Assembly (NCBI GenBank): GCA_023388055.1
Contig: JAEWGW010000032.1
Span: 153,680 to 217,679, forward strand
Direction of reading: 5' to 3'
Source of the DNA: Bacillota bacterium
GTDB lineage: Bacteria > Bacillota > Bacilli > Paenibacillales > NBRC-103111
Length of the DNA: 64,000 bases
Part shown: piece after piece, positions 9,217 through 17,101 of the stretch
Position numbering within the stretch: position 1 is the stretch's first letter
Layout: each line of letters opens with the position of its first letter
The notes under the pieces: generated by a model
What the model was told of the DNA's origin: nothing
Databases searched by the model: none
Seen by the model: the letters and a program-made list of their open reading frames with translations, nothing else
Translations under genes and position numbers: made by a program

Positions 9217-10124
9217 TTAGAAATCCTCTGGTAAGTGTGTTAGTTGTTACATATAATCATGAGAAATATATTGCAGAGGCTCTTGAAAGTATACTAGCTC
9301 AAGACTTTGATCAGGATAAAATGGAAATTGTTATTGCCGATGATGTATCAACAGATAAAACAATAGATATTATTATGGAATATGAAAAAGAATTTCCTAA
9401 TTTAATAAAGATAATAAATAATGAAAAAAATGTAGGTATAACAAAAAATTATAAAAAAGGATTTGCAGCTTGTACAGGCAAATATGTGGCAGTATTAGAA
9501 GGGGATGATTATTGGACTTCACCTAAAAAGCTATCTATTATGGTAGATTTCTTGGAAAATAATAAAGCCTGTTCTATGGTTTTTAATAGATTTATTCTTT
9601 CAGAAACTGAAGCGAAAAGATATTCAGTTCAACCTTGGCCCATAATAGAAAAATTTCAACTCATTACTGTTACTGATTTAGTAAGAGATAACTTCATTGG
9701 GAACTTTTCAACTTGTATGTACCGAAATGATTTGATAAAAAAAATAAACGATGATTTATATGAAATTAAAGTTTATGATTGGATGTTTAATATTGTAATA
9801 TCCCAAAATGGAATGATTGGGTATTTACCTGAAGTTATGTCTTTATATAGATTACACTCTTCTGGAACTTGGTCACAAAAATCAAATGAAGAAAAGATAA
9901 AAGAGACAATAACTAGTATTGAAAGTTATAATGAATATTTAAATTTTATATATGATGTTGAATTTACTGAACATAAAAATAAGCTTCTTGCTAGCTTAAA
10001 TTGGATTGAAAACCCAAATCAAGCTCCAGTAAGACTAAAATTAAAGAATATAATAAAAATGTATACCCCTCCAATTCTATGGAAGTTAGCAAAGTTATTA
10101 ATACCCCCAAAATTTCTTAAATAA
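9213..10124 (+). CDS. Family 2 glycosyltransferase
   Basis: A 303-residue GT-A fold enzyme. The N-terminus LVSVLVVTYNHEKYIAEALESIL, IVIADDVSTDKT and the DxD-like EGDDYW are standard GT2 landmarks. The second half includes YRLHSSGTWS, often seen in rhamnosyl/amino-sugar transferases of surface glycans. It starts at TTG 9213, overlapping the preceding stop by four bases, which suggests coupled translation. No membrane segment is evident, so it should act at the cytoplasmic face. Donor sugar is unknown. A hairpin with a T-run follows at 10136, so this may end the first transcription segment. Confidence 0.85.
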   Translation: MIRNPLVSVLVVTYNHEKYIAEALESILAQDFDQDKMEIVIADDVSTDKTIDIIMEYEKEFPNLIKIINNEKNVGITKNYKKGFAACTGKYVAVLEGDDYWTSPKKLSIMVDFLENNKACSMVFNRFILSETEAKRYSVQPWPIIEKFQLITVTDLVRDNFIGNFSTCMYRNDLIKKINDDLYEIKVYDWMFNIVISQNGMIGYLPEVMSLYRLHSSGTWSQKSNEEKIKETITSIESYNEYLNFIYDVEFTEHKNKLLASLNWIENPNQAPVRLKLKNIIKMYTPPILWKLAKLLIPPKFLK

Positions 10125-10135
10125 TAGCTTTATTT

Positions 10136-10160
10136 AGAGCGCCGATTCTGGGCTCTTTTT
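10136..10160 (+). terminator. Probable intrinsic terminator
   Basis: AGAGC at 10136-10140 pairs with GCTCT at 10152-10156, followed by a run of five T. The stem is short, so it may be partial or an internal attenuator between two glycosyltransferase genes. Confidence 0.5.
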
Positions 10161-10212
10161 GATTATTTACTGCCGCGGCTATCTATAATGAATGGAGAAT
10201 GGAGTTGCTTTG

Positions 10213-11334
10213 ATGGGAAATCCTAAAGTTAGTATCATCATACCCTCATATAACCATGAGCAATATATTGGTGAATGTATAACAAGTGTCCTAAATCAAA
10301 CTTTTAATGATTTTGAATTAATAATAATTGATGACTGTTCAAAAGATAATTCGGTAAAAGAGATAGAAAAATTCAAGGATCAAAGGATTAAGTTTTATAA
10401 AAACGATGTAAATATGGGAGCAGTATTGACAACAAATTTTGGGATTTCCTTATGTCAAGGGGAATATATTGCAATTCTAAACTCGGATGATTCGTGGGTT
10501 AATGAAAAATTAGAACTTCAAGTTAAAGTACTTGATACAATGAAGGAAGTAGGAGCTGTATTTTCTGATGTTAAGTTTATAAATGAAAATAATATAGAAC
10601 TTAATTCATCAACATATCAATGGGCTGACGTTTTTAAGCAAGAAAATAGATCTCATTCACTGTGGCTAAGAAGGTTCTTTTTTGAATTTAATTGCCTATG
10701 TCATCCAAGTATTTTAATTCGAAGTAAAATTTATAAAGAAACAAATCTATATAATCCTGCTTTAAGACAACTTCCAGATTTCTTCATGTGGGTTCAAATC
10801 TTAAAATTTACAGAAATATATATTTTGCCTGACAAACTAGTTTTATTTAAAATATTATCAAATAATCAGAATGCTAGTGCTGATACTATTGTAAACAAAA
10901 ATAGAACGAGAAATGAAATATATCTTGTAATGAAGGATTTTTTCGATGGTATGGATTCCAAGACTTTTTTGGAGGGATTTGGGGATCTTATCAAGAAGAA
11001 AAATAAAGAACTTACGGTTGATGAAATTAAATGTGAACAAGCTTTTATGTTTTTAAATATGAATTCAGAAGTTGACTATATATATAGGTTAATTGCCATG
11101 GAACAATTCTATAAATTACTTGCAAATCATGATACTAGAGATGTTTTAAAAAATGAATACAATTTCAGCGATAAAGATTATTTCCAAATGACTGGTGAAT
11201 TTGGGTTTATAGATTTAAAGCAAAATAACTTATCTACAATAGTTGTTGAAAATACCAAAAAGCATTTTGAAAATAAACCTACTTATTACACCTTGTTAAG
11301 AAAAATTTACCGTAAATTCAAAAATAAAAGATAA
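10213..11334 (+). CDS. Family 2 glycosyltransferase with extended C-terminus
   Basis: About 373 residues. The GT2 start is VSIIIPSYNHEQYIGECI, then IIIDDCSKDNS and the metal-binding NSDDSW. Residues beyond about 240 form a helical tail that I do not recognise. An upstream in-frame ATG at 10192 lacks a ribosome site, while GGAG at 10201 is spaced eight bases from ATG 10213, hence the chosen start. It follows a terminator-like hairpin, so it may have its own promoter in the roughly 50 bp upstream. It leads directly into the aminotransferase gene, 17 bp downstream. Sugar specificity is unknown. Confidence 0.83.
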   Translation: MGNPKVSIIIPSYNHEQYIGECITSVLNQTFNDFELIIIDDCSKDNSVKEIEKFKDQRIKFYKNDVNMGAVLTTNFGISLCQGEYIAILNSDDSWVNEKLELQVKVLDTMKEVGAVFSDVKFINENNIELNSSTYQWADVFKQENRSHSLWLRRFFFEFNCLCHPSILIRSKIYKETNLYNPALRQLPDFFMWVQILKFTEIYILPDKLVLFKILSNNQNASADTIVNKNRTRNEIYLVMKDFFDGMDSKTFLEGFGDLIKKKNKELTVDEIKCEQAFMFLNMNSEVDYIYRLIAMEQFYKLLANHDTRDVLKNEYNFSDKDYFQMTGEFGFIDLKQNNLSTIVVENTKKHFENKPTYYTLLRKIYRKFKNKR

Positions 11335-11351
11335 GGAAGTTGAGATAAAGA

Positions 11352-12473
11352 ATGAAAAAGATACAAGAACCTATTTATGTAACAAAATCATTTTTACCTC
11401 CTAAAGAGGAATACTTTAGCGAGATAGAAAGGATATGGGACAGTTTCTGGTTAACAAATAACGGTTCAATACACCATCAATTTGAAGAAAATTTGAAAAG
11501 GTACCTTAAAACATCTCATATTTCCTTGTTTACTAATGGCCATTTAGCTTTAGAAGGTGCATTAAAGCTGTTTGGACTTGAAGGAGAAGTTATAACTACC
11601 CCATTTACTTTTGCCTCCACCACTCATGCTATTGTAAATTCAGGATTAAAGCCAGTTTTTTGTGATATAGATTTAAACAACTTTAATATTTGTATTGATC
11701 AATTAGAAAAATTGATAACTCCGAATACAACGGCAATTTTACCCGTACATGTTTTTGGAATTCCTTGTGATGTTTATAACATTGAAAATTTAGCTGAAAA
11801 ATATGGGTTAAAAGTGATTTATGATGCTGCACATGCATTTGGTGTAGAAGTTGATGGTGTACCTATTGGTAATTTTGGTGACATATCAATGTTTAGCTTA
11901 CATGCAACAAAAGTATTTCATTCGATAGAAGGTGGAGTTTTAAGTTATAAAAAGTTGGAGTATAAAAGGAAATTAGATTTATATAAAAATTTTGGGATTG
12001 ATGGACCAGAAAAAGTTGAAATGGTTGGTATTAATGCTAAAATGAATGAATTTCAAGCAGCTATGGGAGTTGTTAATCTTCGATATATAAAAGAACAAAT
12101 AGAAAAACGAAAAGAAGTAACTTTCCTATACAGAAAACTATTAAAAGATATACAGGGAATTAAATTTACAGAAGATATACCTGGAATAACTCATAATTAT
12201 TCATATTTCCCGATATTAGTTGATGAAAATATTTTTGGTTTATCAAGGGATGAGTTGCATAATAGGTTAAAAGAATACAACATTTACACCAGAAAATACT
12301 TCTATCCCCTATGTCCGAATTTTGAATGTTATAATAATGAATATGCAGAAGCAAATTTGCAGAATGCTGAACTCGTGGCCAATCGAATACTAACTTTACC
12401 TCTATATTCAAGCCTTCCTGATACCTCCGTAGAATATATTTGTGAAGCGATAAATGAATTAAAGTTAAATTAA
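11352..12473 (+). CDS. DegT/DnrJ/EryC1/StrS sugar aminotransferase, VioA-like
   Basis: PLP-dependent nucleotide-sugar aminotransferase of 373 residues. Lys187 in SLHATKVFHSIEGG is the Schiff-base lysine. IYDAAHAFGVEVDG carries the aspartate that contacts the pyridine nitrogen. The overall pattern (WLTNNGS near the N-terminus, TTPFTFASTTHAI, PVHVFGIPC) is most like dTDP-4-amino-4,6-dideoxyglucose transaminases (VioA group), by recollection. It would convert a dTDP-4-keto-6-deoxy sugar to the 4-amino sugar. No dTDP-glucose synthesis genes are in this window, so precursors must come from elsewhere. ATG 11352 is preceded by GGAAG/GAG. Confidence 0.85.
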   Translation: MKKIQEPIYVTKSFLPPKEEYFSEIERIWDSFWLTNNGSIHHQFEENLKRYLKTSHISLFTNGHLALEGALKLFGLEGEVITTPFTFASTTHAIVNSGLKPVFCDIDLNNFNICIDQLEKLITPNTTAILPVHVFGIPCDVYNIENLAEKYGLKVIYDAAHAFGVEVDGVPIGNFGDISMFSLHATKVFHSIEGGVLSYKKLEYKRKLDLYKNFGIDGPEKVEMVGINAKMNEFQAAMGVVNLRYIKEQIEKRKEVTFLYRKLLKDIQGIKFTEDIPGITHNYSYFPILVDENIFGLSRDELHNRLKEYNIYTRKYFYPLCPNFECYNNEYAEANLQNAELVANRILTLPLYSSLPDTSVEYICEAINELKLN

Positions 12474-12529
12474 GCCTGAATTTCGAAAGAATAGTTATCT
12501 GAAAAAGTAAAATGCTCCTGAAATTGTTG

Positions 12530-12660
12530 GTATAATAGTGTTTGTCGGAACAGCATCACCCAAAGAGAGGAGTACCTAAAAGGTGAAGTCTATCAAATCT
12601 ACCGCTAAAATTAGATGTGAGTTTTCGCTAAAAAATTGAACGCCTCTGACTAGAGGGAAA
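12530..12660. other. Non-coding leader or decayed sequence
   Basis: No complete gene is seen between 12474 and 12909. The stretch has a TATAAT-like box near 12531 and an AAGAGAGGAGTACC ribosome-site-like string near 12563. A GTG-initiated frame at about 12582 ends after about 20 codons. The composition and arrangement look like the leading end of a lost gene or insertion sequence, but I cannot match it to a family. Confidence 0.3.
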
Positions 12661-12662
12661 AT

Positions 12663-12869
12663 ATGGATGGATCTGGGATTGTTGCTAGCATCGTTAACGG
12701 AGCAGAAGAGGCGGTACAGTTTATTGCATCCACTGTCTATGTAAACAAGGATGAGACAATCACGTTTGAACCTTGGAAGCAGTGTTCAGGCGCGGTCACC
12801 CAATACTCTGTAGCTATGGTTACGAAAAAAGTCGGATATAGACGTGTAAATATCCCTTATATCTTGTGA
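12663..12869 (+). CDS. Small hypothetical protein or gene fragment
   Basis: A 68-codon frame with a reasonable ribosome site (GAGGG, five bases before ATG 12663). The product has no membrane segment and no motif I recognise. It lies in a stretch of about 430 bp between the aminotransferase and the acyltransferase that otherwise looks eroded, so it may be a fragment of a lost gene rather than a functional protein. Its GC content is higher than that of its immediate neighbours. Confidence 0.3.
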   Translation: MDGSGIVASIVNGAEEAVQFIASTVYVNKDETITFEPWKQCSGAVTQYSVAMVTKKVGYRRVNIPYIL

Positions 12870-12909
12870 TATAATAGTCCTGCAAAAGAATTTGAGAGGC
12901 GGACTAAAA

Positions 12910-13926
12910 TTGCACAAAAACAATTTCAATTTGATACGACTATTACTTAGTATCATGGTAGTATATTCACATTCATTTGGATTACTAAATCTTAAAGAAC
13001 CGACTATTTTTAACCGAACCTTTGGGAATTTTGCTGTTCATTGTTTTTTTGCATTAAGTGGATACTTAATTGCTACTAGTTTTCTGAATTCAAAGAGCAC
13101 TCTTGATTTTCTTTACAAGAGGACTCTGCGAATCGCACCAGCTTTTTTTATTGCTTTAATAGTTGGACATCTCCTTAACAAAATTTTTAACGGATATATA
13201 GAGAATCCAGTTCCGTATATCGTTAATGGTACAGTCTGGACACTATCATGGGAAATCTTTTGTTACGTAATATGTTGTTTAATCGGATATATAGGGTTGC
13301 TTAAACCAACATCTGTCGGGACGCTTTGGCTCATTGTATGGGTTTTAATTGTAAGTAACATCGGAAATCAGACAATGACTTTTCAAGTCATCGTACCTAT
13401 GCTTTTTTTGTTTTTGTCAGGGATGTTCGTCGCAGTTAATGAGAAGCCTTTTCAACTCAAATATACCGGTCCGATTTACTTTGGAATCCTGCTTTTGATT
13501 TTGGTTCAACCCAACGCAATATTTAAAGTCATTAATTTATTACCTTGGTTGTACAGTCCTCAATATTCGTCAATAATACTTAATTTCATTATATATTTAT
13601 TCTGTTTGCCATTGGCTATCATTTATATTGGGAAGTACATTTCGGTCACTTTAAGTATTAAGGATGATATCTCTTATGGTATTTATATTTACACTTGGCC
13701 CATACAACAGACCACAATTTTTGTTATTCAGCAGTTAGGACTTCAACTATCACCATTGATTGTATTTGCCTCGTCACTAATAATTTCTATTATACTATCA
13801 TTCATTTCTTGGAGAATTATCGAAAAGCCAGTTAACTCTTTAAAAAGCATCAATTTAACGGATATATTGCAAAATATTAAAATATTTAAGAAAAGAGATT
13901 ACTCAAAAGATAACATGCCACTATAA
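12910..13926 (+). CDS. Acyltransferase-3 family membrane protein
   Basis: About 338 residues with ten predicted membrane helices. The diagnostic N-terminus is NLIRLLLSIMVVYSHSFG, with the proposed catalytic histidine, followed by HCFFALSGYLIATSF and RTLRIAPAF. Family members (OafA/WecH type) move acetyl or other acyl groups across the membrane onto surface glycans. The upstream TTG 12892 lies inside the Shine-Dalgarno sequence GAGAGGCGG at 12894-12902, so TTG 12910 is the more likely start. It may O-acetylate the exported polymer. Substrate cannot be inferred. Confidence 0.85.
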   Translation: MHKNNFNLIRLLLSIMVVYSHSFGLLNLKEPTIFNRTFGNFAVHCFFALSGYLIATSFLNSKSTLDFLYKRTLRIAPAFFIALIVGHLLNKIFNGYIENPVPYIVNGTVWTLSWEIFCYVICCLIGYIGLLKPTSVGTLWLIVWVLIVSNIGNQTMTFQVIVPMLFLFLSGMFVAVNEKPFQLKYTGPIYFGILLLILVQPNAIFKVINLLPWLYSPQYSSIILNFIIYLFCLPLAIIYIGKYISVTLSIKDDISYGIYIYTWPIQQTTIFVIQQLGLQLSPLIVFASSLIISIILSFISWRIIEKPVNSLKSINLTDILQNIKIFKKRDYSKDNMPL

Positions 13927-13983
13927 TTGGGTAGTAGGACCATACTGCGCGATAGTGCGCCGCGAAGCACGACCAGAAAACAT

Positions 13984-14029
13984 GAGGATGCTTCCCCAAG
14001 GTTAGCCCTCTGGTAGCACCCTCATTTTT
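13984..14029 (+). terminator. Candidate terminator after the acyltransferase gene
   Basis: GAGGATGCT (13984-13992) pairs with AGCACCCTC (14015-14023) with one mismatch, followed by ATTTTT. It lies 60 bp after the acyltransferase stop. Between 14030 and 14189 I see no gene. Confidence 0.5.
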
Positions 14030-14189
14030 GCCCAAAGTTATACGCCTCCAGATACAACTTCAATGGTAGATTACAATTGGTGAAGGCTGTAAATCATCAA
14101 GGCTTGGGCTACATTTGGACACTGGAACGATTATATTAAATAAAACGTTTTTACATTAGTGAACCTTACCTAGATATTATGGGTGCAAA

Positions 14190-14931
14190 TTGCAAAAGTT
14201 TAAAAAGAAAATAAGTGTATATGTTGCCAGTAATTTTAATGAAGGAGATAAAAAACTAACCTAAAATGAGTCCCTATTCTCAATTGGTAGATAATATAAT
14301 TTAAGATGGCGGAAGCATTGATGATTCACTTTATCCAGATTTCTTAATGCAAAAGAATGTTCGCGCATTGTTTAACAATACTAGATCATGGAAAGCTAAG
14401 CGCGCAGTTACGAATGAGATTTGCTTACGCCCTTGAGCAAGGATATAAAGGTTTTATTACAGTTTATGGAAATGGAAAGGACGGAGTATAAGCAATGCCT
14501 GAGTTTGTAACATGCATGGAGCAAGGATTTGATTTTGTTCAAGGTTCTCGCTATGTACCAGGAGGGATTGAAGAAAATACTTCATTAAGCCGTAAACTTG
14601 CGATAAATTGATTCATGCTCCATTTTTATCATTGATCACTTATACACTGATAGGGCATTCATCACGGCTACTTTTAGATCATCGTCTACAACCTTTTCGA
14701 GCAGTTTTTAATTTATATGAATTCTTAGCATGTATTACAGTAAAGGCTCCGCTGCTTGGTTGTAATGTTAAGTAAATTCCGGAGTCGAGAATCTAGCCAA
14801 AAGGTAAAATACCGACAAAAATTAGTCTCTGGAAAGGAAAGATGCTCCTGTTAAAAATTCTTTGGAACACGATGATTGGAAAATACGATTCAGTTGATCG
14901 TAAAGATCCTATTAAAGCTAGGGTTTCATAA
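14190..14931 (+). pseudogene. Decayed polyprenol-phosphate sugar transferase (GT2, DPM1-like)
   Basis: Stitching frames gives a recognisable dolichyl-phosphate-mannose-synthase-like GT2. KKKISVYVA appears near 14200, DGGSIDDSLYPDF near 14305, and MRFAYALEQGYKGFI near 14410. GNGKDGV, followed by a stop, is near 14470, QGSRYVPGG is near 14540, PKGKIPTKIS near 14800, and a plausible natural stop lies at 14929. At least four in-frame stops or frameshifts interrupt it, so it cannot be translated whole. Intact relatives build lipid-linked sugars at the cytoplasmic face. It lies between live glycosyltransferase genes, which indicates recent remodelling of the glycan locus. Confidence 0.8.
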
Positions 14932-15074
14932 TAAGCACGTATATAATGTTCCCCAAATATCATTACTTTTATTATTCCGGATTTTATACAGAATCCGGAT
15001 TATTTACTATATTAATTTATGTACTTAAATTTCAATTTCTATTAATCAGCTGCTGGATTAATTATGGAAAGTAA

Positions 15075-16013
15075 ATGGTGATAGCAATGAGTAGAGAACT
15101 GGCAATATTGCTTGCGACATATAACGGTGGAAAGTACATTCGTGAGTTACTTGATTCCATACTTCTTTGTCGTCATCTTGATTCATTATGCTTGTACATA
15201 AGGGATGATGGTTCTACGGATAACACGGTTGAAATACTGGGGCAATATGAATTGGAACATAAGCACTTGATTTATAAGTTTATAGGAAAGAATATCGGTA
15301 CATCACAAGGTTTTAATTTTCTTCTAAAAGAGTCTTTAGCTGGTGAACATTCCTTTTTTATGTTTGCTGATCAAGATGATAAGTGGATAAAAAACAAAGT
15401 TGATATTGTTATGAAATGTTTAGAAGCTGGTGACTTTAATGTACCTAAACTAGTCCATAGTGATTTGTATGTCGTGAATGAAAATCTTGAGGTGATCTCT
15501 AAGTCATTTTGGCATTATCAACGTCTCAATCCCGAAAATATTGACATCAATAGGTTGTTGATACAGAATGTCATTACGGGATGTACAATAGGGATGAATC
15601 GCAAACTGGCGGAATTGGCATATCCCATTCCCAAGGAAGCAATAATGCATGATTGGTGGATTGGATTAACCGCAAGTGCTTTTGGTACGATTGAAGCGAT
15701 TAATGAACCACTGATTTATTATAGGCAACATGGCTCAAACACAATTGGTGCACATAAGTATTCTATGTCAATGAAAAAAGTTAAAGAGAAATTTGTAATA
15801 TCCAAATATACCCGGCAAGCGGAAGCATTTTATTCGGAATTTTTTGAACGGCTGGATGAAAAACAGCGAGAGACTCTTAAAGCGTTTATTAGTTTATCTT
15901 CCGTAAATAGGATCGAAGCTGTCAGACTAATTCTTTCTCATTCATTTTTTAAGAATGGTGTTATTCGAAATATGGGATTCTTTATAAAAATTTTGTTTCA
16001 AAAAAGGATATAG
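15075..16013 (+). CDS. Family 2 glycosyltransferase, rhamnosyltransferase-like
   Basis: A 312-residue enzyme with the GT2 start LAILLATYNGGKYIRELLDSIL, YIRDDGSTDNT, and the DxD region ADQDDKW. VITGCTIGMNRKLAEL and HDWWIGL follow, a combination typical of dTDP-rhamnosyltransferases (RfbF/WbbL-like). Two starts are possible, ATG 15075 and ATG 15087; both have weak upstream signals. No membrane segment is predicted. The gene stands alone after the pseudogene and is still AT-rich. Rhamnan backbones are common in S-layer glycans of Geobacillus and Paenibacillus, which fits, but the donor is inferred only from family resemblance. Confidence 0.82.
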   Translation: MVIAMSRELAILLATYNGGKYIRELLDSILLCRHLDSLCLYIRDDGSTDNTVEILGQYELEHKHLIYKFIGKNIGTSQGFNFLLKESLAGEHSFFMFADQDDKWIKNKVDIVMKCLEAGDFNVPKLVHSDLYVVNENLEVISKSFWHYQRLNPENIDINRLLIQNVITGCTIGMNRKLAELAYPIPKEAIMHDWWIGLTASAFGTIEAINEPLIYYRQHGSNTIGAHKYSMSMKKVKEKFVISKYTRQAEAFYSEFFERLDEKQRETLKAFISLSSVNRIEAVRLILSHSFFKNGVIRNMGFFIKILFQKRI

Positions 16014-16091
16014 ATTTCATGGAAATTAGTTTTGTATCATTATTCATAATCATACCAACGCAAATTCGTTATGACTGGAGAAACTATCCAC

Positions 16092-16202
16092 ATGTCTGAT
16101 CGGATTGAAAGTAAAGCAGATATTCATAATCACATGATTTATGGAAATTTGTTCAGCATCTTGTTCCGTAAGCTGACTCCGATTATTTGCGATAAATCAT
16201 GA
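16092..16202 (+). other. Short frame overlapping the next gene; probable gene remnant
   Basis: A 36-codon frame starting ATG 16092 and ending TGA at 16200-16202, overlapping the ATG of the next gene by four bases. The peptide includes ESKADIHNHMIYG and ILFRKLTPIICDKS. I do not recognise it. It could be the remnant of a gene fused out during rearrangement, or a leader for translational coupling, since the next gene lacks a ribosome site at its ATG. Confidence 0.3.
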
Positions 16203-17092
16203 AATTTTCAACCATAGCTTTGTTAGTGGATGTAAGTATTGTACTAGTCAATTTTAAAACACCAGAATTAACTCTGAGTGCGATAGGGTCTGTAATTCAA
16301 ACCGTAAGCGAATATAATTATGAAATAATTTTAGTGGATAACCATTCGTGTGATGGGATCATAGAACATGTGAGTAACACTTATCCGCAGGTGCGAGTCA
16401 TCGAAAATCAGGAAAACTTCGGATTTTCCAAGGCGAATAATCAAGGAATTCGTATTGCTTCCGGACGCTATATCCTCCTCCTCAACTCAGACACTGTTAT
16501 TCAACCTAACACTTTGGAGACCATGATATCCTTCATGGATGCCCATCCTACTGTAGGAGCCAGCGGCTGCAAGGTTGTGCTCCCCAACGGTGAACTGGAC
16601 AAAGCATGCCGTCGAGGCTTTCCCACACCTTCTGCATCTTTTTATTATGCCTTTGGTTTTTCCAAACTCTTCCCCAATGTTCCCCGCTTCAATCAATATC
16701 AATTGGGATATCTGGACCCGGATGAATCTTATCCTGTTGATTGTTTAGTCGGTGCTTTCATGATGGTACGCAGGGAAGTGATCGATCAAGTGGGGGGACT
16801 GGACGAGGAGTTTTTTATGTACGGTGAGGATATCGACTGGTGCTACCGGATTAAGCAAGCCGGGTGGGAGATTTATTATTATCCGAAGACCTCCATCATT
16901 CATTATAAAGGGGCATCCAGTCGCCGCAAGCCTTTTAAGATTGTGTATGAGTTTCATCGGGCGATGTGGCTGTTTCATCGCAAGCATTACCAAAAAAAGT
17001 ACTTGCCTTTGGTGAACGGTTTGGTTTACCTTGGAATTGGGATAAAGTTTGTGATGGCATTAATTAAAAACGGTATGAAACGTTTGGGGTGA
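16199..17092 (+). CDS. Family 2 glycosyltransferase (WsaF/RfbF-type rhamnosyltransferase-like)
   Basis: A 297-residue GT2 protein. DVSIVLVNFKTPELTLSAI opens the fold, then LVDNHSCDG, NFGFSKANNQGI, the DxD-containing LLLNSDTV, and the acceptor-side signature GGLDEEFFMYGEDIDWCYRI. The C-terminus is a basic amphipathic helix likely to touch the membrane. ATG 16199 overlaps the preceding short frame; GTG 16228 is an alternative start. The first 230 bases are AT-rich like the upstream island and the rest is GC-rich like the downstream genome, so a recombination junction appears to lie inside or at the start of the gene. It ends 9 bp before the initiating transferase gene. Confidence 0.85.
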   Translation: MKFSTIALLVDVSIVLVNFKTPELTLSAIGSVIQTVSEYNYEIILVDNHSCDGIIEHVSNTYPQVRVIENQENFGFSKANNQGIRIASGRYILLLNSDTVIQPNTLETMISFMDAHPTVGASGCKVVLPNGELDKACRRGFPTPSASFYYAFGFSKLFPNVPRFNQYQLGYLDPDESYPVDCLVGAFMMVRREVIDQVGGLDEEFFMYGEDIDWCYRIKQAGWEIYYYPKTSIIHYKGASSRRKPFKIVYEFHRAMWLFHRKHYQKKYLPLVNGLVYLGIGIKFVMALIKNGMKRLG

Positions 17093-17101
17093 AGGTAACC
17101 G

